From positions 21,103,460 through 21,167,459 of the forward strand of contig CM046341.1 of NCBI GenBank assembly GCA_025403435.1: a stretch of 64,000 nucleotides of DNA, written 5' to 3'. This DNA comes from Artocarpus heterophyllus. Taxonomy: Eukaryota; Streptophyta; Magnoliopsida; Rosales; Moraceae. Positions 25,701 through 36,574 of this stretch are shown one piece after another. The translations under genes and the position numbers were made by a program. Positions within the stretch are counted from its first letter, which is position 1; every line of letters starts with the position of its first letter. The notes under the pieces are model-generated. The model did not search any database, was not told where the DNA came from, and saw nothing but the letters and a program-made list of their open reading frames with translations.

Positions 25701-26655
25701 TGGGGCATTGTCATCTGTCAAATTGTGGTGGACCAAGCAGTTTGACATGAAGGACTTAGGTGAGGTTAATTTTGTTCTCGGTATCCAGATCTTTCAGGAT
25801 AGGAAGAACAAAATGATAGCTTTGTCACAGGCCGGCTACATAGATAAAATTCTCAGGAGGTTTGCAATGCAGGATTCCAAGAAAGGTGGGCAACCATCCA
25901 GGTCTGGAATTACTCTTTCTAAGAAAGACTCTCCAAAGTCTTATGAAGAAAGAGAATACATGAAGAAGGTACCTTATGCTTCTGCAGTGGGTAGTCTCAT
26001 GTATGCCATGCTTTGCACTCGACCGGATATTAGCTATGCGGTCGGGATTGTGAGTCGATTTCAGGCGGATCCAGGACCGAACCATTGGGTTGCGGTAAAG
26101 CATATTTTCAAGAACCTGAGAAGGACTCGAGGGTATATGCTTGTGTATTCGGGTGAGGATTTAACTCCTCTAGGATACACTGATTTGGATTTTAAATCTT
26201 GCCTGGATTCTAGGAAATCGACTTCGGGGTTTGTGTTTACTCTAGGTGGCGGTGCCATCAGTTGGAGAAGTGCGAAGCAAGATTGCACTTCGGATTCAAC
26301 GATGGAGGCCGAGTATGTGGCAGCTAGTGATGCTTCGAAAGAAGCAGTGTGGCTCCGCAAGTTCCTTGGGGATCTTGAGGTAGTTCTTGGTATGGATAAG
26401 GCGGTATCACTGTACTGTGATAATAGTGCGGCGGCAGCTAATGCTAAGGAACCAAGATTTCACAAGAAGAGTAAGCATATTGATCGGAAGTATCATGTGA
26501 TAAAGGACTTCGTTGAGAGTGGGCATGTCACGGTATGCAAGATCGCGTCAGAGGACAATTTAGCTGATCCATTCACGAAGACACTTACTGGGAGAGTCTT
26601 CGAGAGGCATGTGGAAACTATGGGGATGCAAAATTTGCAGTATTTACTCACTTAG
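22703..26655 (+). pseudogene. E2 gag-pol polyprotein with one frameshift and one stop
   Basis: Starts at MSKNALSL (22703); the base lost just before the ATG puts the upstream ATG out of frame, which supports this start for the family. A single G missing near 23143, compared with E4 (AATGGAGCC to AATGGACC), shifts the frame inside gag. Frame is then open from 23167 through the zinc knuckle, protease DSGA, HHCC region and integrase. A Trp codon has become TAG at 24679-24681 in the integrase C-terminal region. From 24682 the frame is open through RT and RNase H to the TAG at 26653. The YVDD Tyr is replaced by His ([13 protein letters not shown]), a change at the RT active site. Confidence 0.94.
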
Positions 26656-26669
26656 TGCAAGTGGGAGAT

Positions 26670-28684
26670 TGTTAGACATGTATGCTCTAAGGAGTAAAAA
26701 TGTAATACATTTTTGGAGACATTTTTATCAATAAAGAATTTATTCATTTATGTATACCAAATATTGTCCTCTTTACGTTCATATTTGTTGAATGTATGAT
26801 AAGCAAACAGTAGTCTGAGACTGTCAGTCTAAACCTTAAGAATTGGGCATATGATGGGATGATTATGCAGTAGACACGATTCTTAAGGTGATGGTCTAAA
26901 ACATATGATCCGCAATCGAAGGAATAAAGTTGGGCGCTTTATTCATGTAAAGATTGTTATGTTGTCTATATCCCTTTTGGGAGATGGTTTGTCTTGACCA
27001 TCGGAGTTGGACTCCGTGAATAGAAACATTGGCGCGTTGTCATAGTTGATGATGTGTTCGATCGGGACATAAAGTGAATTGATTTGGATTAATAGTTCTG
27101 TCTTGGCAAATCGATTCACTTTAGACAATCATTTGTATTGTATCTTAATCCTGAGATGAATAATAGGCCCGTTGTCTCGACTTGTGTCTTTTGATGTACC
27201 AATGGGTGACTCCCACATCTCTATAGTGGCATGCATGCCGGTACATTGGAGGCATGTCTCTTGATACCGTAGACTTGTTATTCATAGATATGGAATCCAT
27301 AGCTCCTCTTTAGGAGTAATGATATCCTCTTATATGCGTTATCCTGTAATTGGAAAACTGGAGCGCTCAACCATTTGGATACATAGGTGTAACCGAATGG
27401 TATACTATCTTTGGATGGTATGTTTTCTAATGGTGAGACAATGGAACGTAAGATAAAAATAATCGGGAAGGTAAGACAGAACTTGTCCTTAAGCCGATTA
27501 TGGATGATCATATGGGGATGCGATACACTATGATATGTCATGGAGACTTAGCTACACGAGCTTCGTAATTCTATAAAGTTCGAGAGTGCAGGTCCAAGCT
27601 TTTAGTGGAGTAGCGTTGGAGTTGATAATTGTGAAATGTATATCTGGGATATTGGGTTTCATAATTATCATGAGCTTGAACTTTATAGGTCCATTTTGGT
27701 CCCCTTTGCTAGCTCACAAAATCCTGTAACGACACGGCGTGCTTTTCCAATAATTGGTGACTTATGTCGGATTTATCAGATTGGTTTAAAATTTATAAGA
27801 ATCAAATAATTCATGTCTGTTTATCGGTTGAATTAATTATGTAAGAAAATTAGTTCAAGATGAACTTGTTGAATTATTGCGTTCGGGTAATTCTTGTCTG
27901 TTTATTGGTTGTTTTAATTTTGGACAATTAGAACAAGATAAACTTGTAGAATTATTGTGAATTAATTTTTTTCTTAGAGATTATCTTGATAAAGTTTGTT
28001 TTGATCAGATATCTTTTCTATTGGGATATTTGAATCAAAACTGAGACTTTATCCTTTAGAATCTCGGGTGGAAAATAAAAGATTCGCGGAGATTTTTTCT
28101 CGCAGTTCGGCCTGCCGGATGACGTGTTCGGCCTGCCTATCAGAAAGTTCGGCCTGCCGACCGATGACATTTAAGATTACGCGTTTTCACGCGGATCTTA
28201 TCAGATATTGATCCGAACTTGATTCTGTTTCGATTTTTGAGACCTAATCTGATATGGACTGACCCTAGGACCAATAGGTATAAAAAGGGAGTGAGTCTAA
28301 TGATTTACTCAGATCAATTTGAGAGATTAAGAGTGATACTCTTCTAGTGAGCATCTGAAAAACTCCCTGAGAGCTTTTGTTCACAAATCACGAACACTAG
28401 ATTTGGGTTCTCTCTGTTGGTTGGAAGGAAGGAGAGTCACCGGTGGAAGAGCTGTACGTGTGAGCCCACACCTCACTCCGGTTGTGGATAGAGAATAGCA
28501 AAGAAGACCAGTTGGTTGAGGCTCTTCTGGAACGTTACTTCTCTACACAAGTTGCGGAGGTTCTTTGGCACACTGAGGTTAGTAAGATCTGTTTAATTTA
28601 TACATATAACATGTCAAACTTGTGTTTTGGAAAATACTCTGATGAAATTTTTTTAAAATTCCGCTGCGCACTTTGTTTCCAACA
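26670..28684 (+). repeat. E2 3' LTR with preceding polypurine tract
   Basis: 2015 bp, starting directly after the polypurine tract AAGTGGGAGAT (26659-26669) and ending TTCCAACA before TSD TGGTT. Very similar to the 5' LTR, with only scattered substitutions seen by eye, which implies a recent insertion. Confidence 0.95.
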
Positions 28685-29385
28685 TGGTTCACCTATGAAC
28701 ACAAACCTTTCTTCACCTTCTGGATCAAAGATCACCATCTGTTGTCGACACTTAATTGAGGCGTTGTATTTCCCCAAGAAGTCCATCCCGAGGATCACAT
28801 CATAGTTACGCATGCCAAGTACAATAAGATTGCTATAAAGTTCTCTATCAGAAATTCTTAATGGAACAATACATAAGAGCTGAGTGGCTGACATCACCTG
28901 CCCCGAGGGTAGTGAAACAATAAACCTATATACCATACATTCCCCATTTCTTTCTAGGTTATTAGCAAAAGATATAGATACAAAAGAATGAATAGCACCC
29001 GTATCAAAAAGTACATGAGCAATTTTAGTTTGAATAAAGATATGACTTGTGACAATGTTGAAGTTTCTGCTGTAGCTTTTTTCTTGGTCATGGTGTAGAT
29101 GCAAGCATTGGTAGGTAGGGCTTCTAATCTTCCTTGGTGGATAGGAGGTCCTTCGAGGGCTGCCTGCATACTATGGAGATTTGAATAGAGATCTGACCTG
29201 AGCAATTTTAGTTTGAGGTTTTCGATAGCACCCGTATCAAAATGTACATGAGCAATTTTAGTTTGAATAGAAATCTAACCCATGACAACGTTTGAGGTTT
29301 CTGTTGCAGCTTCTTCCTTGGTCATGGTGTAGATGCGAGCTTTGGTAGGTGGGGCTTCCAATCTTCCTTGGTGGATAGGAGGTCC
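28685..29385 (-). pseudogene. Ty3/gypsy gag end and retropepsin-like protease
   Basis: Aspartic protease domain of the gypsy polyprotein: HVLFDTGAIHSFVS (catalytic D at 29005-29003) followed by VILGMDFLGKYNASIKC and VIFDPEGEERFVFIGEP. It continues across the E2 insertion into the RT linker at 18777. The upstream part is disturbed by a 233-bp tandem duplication. The open frame that runs left of 28685 into the copia LTR is an artefact of the junction. Confidence 0.88.
28993..29385. repeat. Tandem duplication (period about 233 bp) in the gypsy protease/gag junction
   Basis: TAGCACCCGTATCAAAA at 28993 recurs at 29226. The matching downstream segment CTTCCTTGGTGGATAGGAGG also occurs twice. The second copy is cut by E3 at 29385 and continues at 44764 (TTCGAGGGCTACCCGC). 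The copies have diverged, so the duplication predates the E3 insertion. Confidence 0.88.
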
Positions 29386-31366
29386 TGTTGGAAAAAACAG
29401 TGAGAGGTGGGCAGCGGAAGTTTTTAAAAAATTTAACATCAGAGTATTTTTCCAAAACACAAGTTTGACATGTTGTATGTATAAATTAAACAGATCTTAC
29501 TAACCTCTATGTGGCGAAGAACCTCCGCAATCTGTGAAGAGAAGTAACGTTCCAGAAGAGCCTCAACCAACTGGTCTTCTTTGCTATTCTTTATCCACGA
29601 TCGGAGTGAGTGTGGGCTAATACGTACAGCTCTTCCACCGGTGACTCTCCTTCCAACTAATCGAGAGAACTCAAAGCTAGTGTTTGTGATTTGTGAACAA
29701 AAGCTCTCAGGAAGTTATCAGATGCTCACCAAAAGAGTATCACTCTTAATCTTTCAATTGATCTGAGTAACTCATGAGAGTCACTCCCTTTTTATAGCAA
29801 TTGGTCCTGGGGTCAGTCCTTATCAGATTAGATCTCAAAAACTCGAAACAGTATAAAGTTCGGATCAATATCTGATAAGATTCGCATGAAAACGCGTAAT
29901 CTTATCTATCGCAGATCGGCAGGCCAAACTGCTGCGTAAATATCTTCGCGAATCTTTTATTTTCCACCCGAGATTCTATAGGATAAAGTCTCAGTTTTAA
30001 TTCAAATAACCCAATAGAGAAGTTATCTGATCAAAACAAACTTTATCAAGGTAATCTCTAAGAAAGTAAATTAATTCACAATAATTCTACAAGTTTATCT
30101 TGATTTAATTTATCCAATTAAATCAACCGATAAACAGACAAGTATTATCCGATCCCCATAATTTAACAAGTTTATCTTAAATTAATTTTATTACAAAATT
30201 AATTTAACCAATAAACAGACATGAATTATTTGATTCTTTCAAATTTCAAACCAATCTAATAAATCCGACATAATTCACCAATTATTAAAAAAGCACGCCG
30301 TATCATTACAGGATTTTGTGAGCTAGCAAAGGGGACCAAAATGGACCTATAAAGTTCAAGCTCTCGATAATTATGAAACCCAATATCCCAGATATACATT
30401 TCACAATTATCAACTCCAACGCTACTCCACTAAAAGCTTGGAGCTGCACTCTCAAACTTTATAGAATTACGAAGCTCGTGTAGCTAAGTCTCCATGACAT
30501 ATCAAAGTGTATCGTATCCCCATATGATAATCCATAATCAGCTTAAGGACAAGTTCTATCTTACCTTTCTGATTATTTTTTATCTTACATTCCATTATCT
30601 CACATTAGAAAACTTACCATCCAAAGATAGTATACCATTCAGTTACACCTATGTATCTAAATGGTTGAGCACTCCAGTTTTCCAATTATAGGATAACGCA
30701 TATAAGAGGATATCATTACTCCTAAAGAGGAGCTATGGATTCCATATCTATGAATAACAAGTCTACGCTATCAAGAGTCATGCCTCCAACGTACCGACAT
30801 GTATACCACTATTGAGATGTGGGAGTCACCCTTTGGTACATCAAAAGATACAAGTCGAGACAACGGGCCCACTATCCATCTCAGGATTAAGATACAATAC
30901 AAATGATTGTCTAAAGTGAATCGATTTTCCAAGACAAAAGTATTAATCCAAATCAATTCACTTTGTGTCCCGATCCAACACATCATCACATATGACAACG
31001 TGCCAATGTTTCTATTCACGGAGTCCAACTCCGATGGTCAAGACAAACCATCTCCCAATAGGAATATAGACAACATAACAATCTTTACATGAATAAAGCG
31101 CCCAACTTTATTCTCTCGATTACGGATCATATGTTTTAGACCGTCACCTTAAGAATCGTGTCTTCCGCATAATCGGTCCATCATATGCCCAATTCTTAAA
31201 GGTTTAGACCGACAGTCTCAGACTACTGTTTGCTTAACATACATTCAACAAATATGAACGTAAAGAGGACAAGATTTGGTATATGTAAATAAATAAATTC
31301 TTTATTGATAAAAATGTCTCCAAAAACGTATTATATTTTTAATCCTTAGGGCATACACATCCAACA
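29386..31366 (-). repeat. E3 3' LTR
   Basis: 1981 bp, TGTTGGAAAA...ATCCAACA on the plus strand, next to the polypurine tract (minus, 31367-31377). It keeps only one array unit (core 29918). It is clearly more diverged than the E1, E2 and E4 LTRs. Confidence 0.93.
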
Positions 31367-31380
31367 ATCTCCCACTTGAA

Positions 31381-32875
31381 CTAAGTGAGTAAATATAGAA
31401 AATTTCGCATCCCCATAGCTTCCACATGTTTCTCGAAGACTCTCCCAGTAAGTGTCTTCGTAAATAGATCAGCTAAATTGTCCTCTGAGGCGATCTTGCA
31501 CACCGTGACATGCCCGCCCTCAACGAAGCCCTTTATCACATGATACTTTCGATCAATATGTTTACTCTTCTTGTGAAATCTCAATTCCTTAGCATTAGCT
31601 ACCGCCGCACTGTTATCACAGTACAGTGATACCGCCTTATCCATGCCAGGAACAACCTCAAGATCCCCAAGGAACTTGCGGAGCCACACTGCTTCTTTCG
31701 AAGCATCACTAGCTGCCACATACTCGGCCTCCATCGTTGAATCTGAAGTGTAATCTTGCTTCGCACTTCTCCAACTGATGGCACCGCCTCCTAGAGTAAA
31801 CACAAACCCCGAAGTCGATTTTCTAGAATCCAGACAGGATTAAAAATCCGAATTAGTATATCCTAGAGGAATCAGGTCCTCACCCGAATATACCAGTATA
31901 TACCCTCGAGTCCTTCATAGGTACTTGAAAATATGCTTTACTGTAACCCAGAGGTTCGGTCTTGGATCCGCCTGAAATCGACTTACAATCCCGACCGCAT
32001 AGCTAATATCTGGTCGTGTGCAAAGCATGGCATACATGAGACTACCCACTTCTGAAGCATAAGGCACCTTCTTCATGTATTCTCTTTCTTCATAAGACTT
32101 TGGAGAGTCTTTCTTAGAAAGAGTAATTCCAGACCTGGATGGTTGCCCACCTTTCTTGGAATCCTGCATTGCAAACCTCCTGAGAATTTTATCTATGTAG
32201 CCGGCCTGTGACAAAGCTATCATTTTGTTCTTCCTATCCTGAAAGATCTGGATACCAAGAACAAAATTAACCTCACCTAAGTCCTTCATGTCAAACTGCT
32301 TGGTCCACCACAATTTGACCGATGACAATGCCCCAACGTCATTGCCAATTAGCAGGATGTCATCTACATGGAGTAGTAGAAAAACCACCTTCCCATTCTT
32401 AATGTGTTTGTAAACACATGGTTCATCCACATTTTGTGAGAACCCATAAGTCTTGATCACTTGATCAAATCTTATGCTCCAAGAACGAGAAGCCTGCTTA
32501 AGTCCATAAATTGACTTTAGCAGCTGACAAACCTTACCCTCTTGACCCGTGACCTTGAACCTGTCTGGCTGTTCCATATAAATGGACTCATCAAGATAGC
32601 CATTTAGAAAAGCTGTCTTGACATCCATCTGCCAAATCTCATAGTCAAGGGGGGCAGCTATGGATTAGAGAATCCGGATGGACTTAAGCATGGCTACAGG
32701 CGAAAAGGTTTCCTCATAATCGATTCCTTCCTTTTGCGTATAACCCTTAGCTACCAGTCTACCCTTAAAGGTTTCGACCTTTCCATCCACTCCTCTTTTC
32801 CTCTTGTAGATCCACTTACACCCTATGGGTTTTACCCCTTCGGGAAGATCCACAAGCTCCCAGACCTGATTAGTC
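31381..32875 (-). pseudogene. E3 pol, RT and RNase H part
   Basis: Reads from 32875 ([17 protein letters not shown]) through RT ([41 protein letters not shown]) and RNase H ([27 protein letters not shown]) to the stop at 31383-31381. In-frame stops occur near 32663 and 31842. As in E2, the YVDD Tyr is His. E4 interrupts it at 32875/42554. Confidence 0.93.
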
Positions 32876-34304
32876 TGTTAGACATGTATGCTCTAAGGAG
32901 TAAAAATGTAATACGTTTTTGGAGACATTTTTATCAATAAAGAATTTATTCATTGATATATACCAAATATTGTCCTCTTTACGTTCATATTTGTTGAATG
33001 TATGATAAGCAAACAGTAGTCTGAGACTGTCAGTCTAAACCTTAAGAGTTGGGCATATGATGGGATGATTATGCGGTAGACACGACTCTTAAGGTGATGG
33101 TCTAAAATATATGATCCGCAATCGAGGGAATAAAGTTGGGCGCTTTATTCATGTAAAGATTGTTATGTTGTCTATATCCCTTTTGGGAGATGGTTTGTCT
33201 TGGCCATCGGAGTTGGACTCCATGAATAGAAACATTGGCGCGTTGTCATAGGTGACGATGTGTTGGATCGGGACATAAAGTGAATTGATTTGGATTAATA
33301 ATTCTGTCTTGGCAAATCGATTCACTTTAGACAATCATTTGTATTGTATCTTAATCCTGAGATGAATAATGGGCCCGTTGTCTCGATTTGTGTCTTTTGA
33401 TGTACCAATGGGTGACTCCCACATCTCTATAGTGGCATGCATGCCGGTACGTTGGAGGCATGACTCTTGGTAGCGTAGACTTGTTATTCATAGATATGGA
33501 ATCCATAGCTCCTCTTTAGGAGTAATGATATCCTCTTATATGCGTTGTCCTGTAATTGGAAAACTGGAGCGCTCAACCATTTGGATACATAGGTGTAACC
33601 GAATGGTATACTATCTTTGGATGGTAAGTTTTCTAATGGTGAGACAATGGAACGTAAGATAAAAATAATCGGGAAGGTAAGACAGAACTTGTCCTTAAGC
33701 CGGTTATGGATGATCATATGGGGATGCGATACACTATGATATGTCATGGAGACTTAGCTACACGAGCTTCGTAATTCTATAAAGTTTGAGAGTGCAGCTC
33801 CAAGCTTTTAGTGGAGTAGCGTTGGAGTTGATAATTGTGAAATGTATATCTGGGATATTGGGTTTCATAATTATCATGAGCTTGAACTTTATAGGTCCAT
33901 TTTGGTCCCCTTTGCTAGCTCACAAAATCCTGTAACGACACGGCGTGCTTTTCCAATAATTGGTGACTTATGTCGGATTTATCAGATTGGTTTAAAATTT
34001 ATAAGAATCAAATAATTCATGTCTGTTTATCGGTTGAATTAATTATGTAAGAAATTAGTTCAAGATGAACTTGTTGAATTATGGCGTTCGGATAATTCTT
34101 GTCTGTTTATTGGTTGTTTTAATTTTGGACAATTAGAACAAGATAAACTTGTAGAATTATTGTGAATTGATTTATTTTCTTAGAGATTATCTTGATAAAG
34201 TTTGTTTTGATCAGATATCTTTTCTATTGGGCTATTTGAATCAAAACTGAGACTTTATCCTTTAGAATCTCGGGTGGAAAATAAAAGATTCGCGGAGATT
34301 TTTC

Positions 34305-34394
34305 TCGGCAGTTTGGCCTGCCTATCATAAAGTTCGGCCTGCCGAACTGGCCAGTTCGGCCTGCCTATCACACAGTTCGGCATGCCGACCGCGA
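34305..34394. repeat. 21-22 bp palindromic array in E4 LTR, upstream of TATA
   Basis: Four units with cores at 34315, 34336, 34358 (all GGCCTGCC) and 34379 (GGCATGCC), so steps of 21, 22 and 21 bp. Each core is flanked by a version of CAGTTC...GAACTG, giving imperfect palindromes such as AGTTCGGCCTGCCGAACT. The array ends about 115 bp upstream of the TATA box, a typical place for enhancer elements in an LTR. Confidence 0.88.
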
Positions 34395-34507
34395 CAGTTA
34401 AGATTACGCGTTTTTCACGCGTATCTTATCAGATATTGATCCGAACTTGATTCTGTTTCGATTTTTGAAACCTAATCTGATATGGACTGACCCCAAGGAC
34501 CAATAGG

Positions 34508-34515
34508 TATAAAAA
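34508..34515 (+). promoter_or_regulatory. E4 LTR TATA box
   Basis: TATAAAAA followed by GGGAGTGAG, conserved at the matching place in E1, E2 and E7 LTRs. Transcription would start about 30 bp downstream, leaving roughly 370 bp of R-U5 before the PBS. Confidence 0.8.
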
Positions 34516-34909
34516 GGGAGTGAGTCTAATGATTTACTCAGATCAATTTGAGAGATTAAGAGTGATACTCTTCTAGTGAGCATCTGAAAACTCCCTGAGA
34601 GCTTTTGTTCACAAATCACGAACACTAGCTTTGGGTTCTCTCTATTGGTTGGAAGGAGAGTCACCGGTGGAAGAGCTGTACGTGTAAGCCCACACTCACT
34701 CCGGTTGTGGATAGAGAATAGCAAAGAAGACCAGTTGGTTGAGGCTCTTCTGGAACGTTACTTCTCTACACAGGTCGCGGAGGTTCTTCGGCACACTGAG
34801 GTTAGTAAGATCTGTTTAATTTATACATATAACATGTCAAACTTGTGTTTTGGAAAATACTCTGATGAAAAATTCTAAAAATTCCGCTGCGCACTTTGTT
34901 TCCAACAAT

Positions 34910-34922
34910 TGGTATCAGAGCC
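34910..34922 (+). other. E4 primer binding site (initiator tRNA-Met type)
   Basis: TGGTATCAGAGCC, two bases after the LTR end. This is the standard minus-strand primer site of many plant LTR retrotransposons. Confidence 0.95.
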
Positions 34923-35420
34923 GAGGTTTTTTACATAAATTTGCAAGTTTGTGATCATGTTATATGCATAAATTTTGTGATCTTAATCTCTCCAATGCTT
35001 GAATTAAATTTTATAGAGAGATGGCACTCTAGGTTTCTATATAATATATATGTTGTCATGGATTATATGGTGAATGTTTATTAATTAATTATGGTTGATT
35101 AAATTGTTGTTTAATTATTTATTAATTAATTAATACCGGTTATGGTTCCTTAGAGGTTAGAATGTGTATCTAGGTTTTTCATGTAATTAGATGGCGGACT
35201 ATCATCTCCGTCTAGGAATTATTATTTAATTTTTAATTTGTAAGAATTTTGTAATTAAATAATTATTCGGAGAAGACGGAACGAGAAGTCGGATCTTAAA
35301 GATTGATGATGGCGTCTCCAGGTATTTCCTGAGTCTCTAATTTTATGTTTTTGAATTGTTGAAAATAAAATTGATGAATTGCATTAAAATTGTATTTTCT
35401 GGATTGAGGGTTTTCTGCTC

Positions 35421-35606
35421 GGTCGGCATGCCGGACCTCACAGTTTGGCAGGCCGAAGGTCACAGATCGGCAGGCCGGACGTACGGTCCGGCAGGCCGAC
35501 AGTGGGGCAGAAATTTTGGTGCTCTGCCGGCAGGCCGAACCTTCATGTTCGGCAGGCCGAACCTCCATGATCGGTAGGCCGATCACCTAGATCGGCCTGC
35601 CGACCG
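35421..35606. repeat. 22-bp palindromic array in E4 leader
   Basis: About nine units with cores at 35425, 35447, 35469, 35490, a degenerate one near 35506, then 35529, 35551, 35573 and 35594. Most steps are 21 or 22 bp. Cores are GGCAGGCC, GGCATGCC, GGTAGGCC and GGCCTGCC. The flanks change in matched pairs (TGATCGG with CCGATCA, TGTTCGG with CCGAAC), so the palindrome is kept while the sequence varies. Confidence 0.88.
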
Positions 35607-36095
35607 AGAGCAGCCAGGTGTCCAGAAAAGGTGCAATTTTTCAGTGCAGTTTTAATTTTATTTTTGGGACGATTCTGAGAAACATTAAATTTGGATATGA
35701 CCGGAAATATGAAGTGTTCGATTCATACGGGATTGAGGACTTGAAGATGGATATTACATGAAGAAGGATACAGCTTGAGGATTCAAGGATGAAGAATCGA
35801 TAAATGTCTCGATTATTCTCTTGTAATCTTAGTTTTTCTATTCTCTAGGGTGGAACCATAATATTACGGTTATTATTATTATTATGCTTGTAGCTTTGCT
35901 TGATTGCTTTGCTTGTCTGCATTATAATATGATTTACCATGTATATTGATAACATGTCATATAGAATAGGGAGTGCCGCTCATATTAAAATTGTTCATGC
36001 ATAATTTTAAAATAAAACCTTGACTTCAAAAGATTGAGTGGGAGAAGGTTTTCGAAGAGAGAACCTAAGGCCTCCATCGTTGGTCCATAGGAAGA

Positions 36096-36423
36096 ACATG
36101 ATGGTCCCAACCCCTAGGAAGGGATTTCTATCATGTACCAGATTGGATCTCTGAAAGGATAAGGTATTTTAGTATGATTTATGGTTGCACACCCCTAGGT
36201 GGTGATTATAAATCATGGATAAAATATTAAAACGGTGGTTATACACTCACGTTAATTTTATTATTAACCTCCCCTAGGAGCTCTGTTAATAAAATTAATG
36301 GCCAAAGAAACGATTATTAGTATATGCTGGATCATACGGGTCCTGGATGGCATATATTAATCAGGAGGGGATCCGTGTTCCTGATTGAATTTGGCATGAC
36401 TCCCCTAGGAGCTTGTTGAATTC
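36096..36423 (+). promoter_or_regulatory. E4 leader RNA domain: four hairpins with CCUA tips
   Basis: H1 36096-36136: arms ACATGAT/ATCATGT, then TCCC-AA-CC-[CCTA]-GG-AA-GGGA. H2 36174-36216: arms ATGATTTAT/ATAAATCAT around CACC-[CCTA]-GGTG. H3 36252-36298: 12-bp arms TTAATTTTATTA/TAATAAAATTAA around CTCC-[CCTA]-GGAG. H4 36387-36423: arms GAATTTGGCA/TGTTGAATTC (with G-U pairs) around CTCC-[CCTA]-GGAG. A fifth stem (AATCAGGA/TCCTGATT, 36359-36386) lies between H3 and H4. The domain ends 150 bp before gag. The function is inferred from position and structure only. Confidence 0.7.
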
Positions 36424-36574
36424 TGAGTTGGGAATTATCGTTGTAAGGTTGTGATATTTTCAAGGTTTTGACACATAAACACATTTGTATGATTTTACAT
36501 GATTGTGTTATCTTACTAAATTATTATATATGTTTGCTTATGTTTGGTATATGATTCTTTATTGTAGATTGAAA

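Larger units (their letters stand above)
18778..28684 (+). mobile_element. E2: full-length Ty1/copia element with TSD TGGTT
   Basis: Runs TGTTAGAC...TTCCAACA with 5' LTR 18778-20794 and 3' LTR 26670-28684. It is flanked by TGGTT at 18773-18777 and 28685-28689. It is inserted in the gypsy element between protease and RT. It is 9907 bp, longer than E4 because of an inverted duplication in the leader. PBS and polypurine tract are both present. Coding capacity is lost through one frameshift and one stop codon. Confidence 0.96.
32876..34907 (+). repeat. E4 5' LTR
   Basis: 2032 bp, TGTTAGACATG...TTTCCAACA. Long for a copia LTR. It has four array units at 34305-34394 and a TATA box at 34508. It is 21 bp longer than its own 3' LTR, mainly through one extra array unit. 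Confidence 0.96.

Noticed and set aside
28598..28684. Continuation of the gypsy protease frame leftwards past 28685
   Set aside because: This stretch is the E2 LTR. The fusion exists only because the insertion junction happens to lack an immediate stop.
35421..35606. Regularly spaced palindromic units that resemble a CRISPR array
   Set aside because: The period of 21-22 bp leaves no room for spacers, units are degenerate, there are no cas genes, and the setting is a plant retrotransposon leader.
36503..36574. In-frame upstream start that would extend E4 gag by 24 residues
   Set aside because: In E2 the same ATG is out of frame, because one A is missing just before MSKN, and related copia gags begin at this motif. 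The extension is probably leader.
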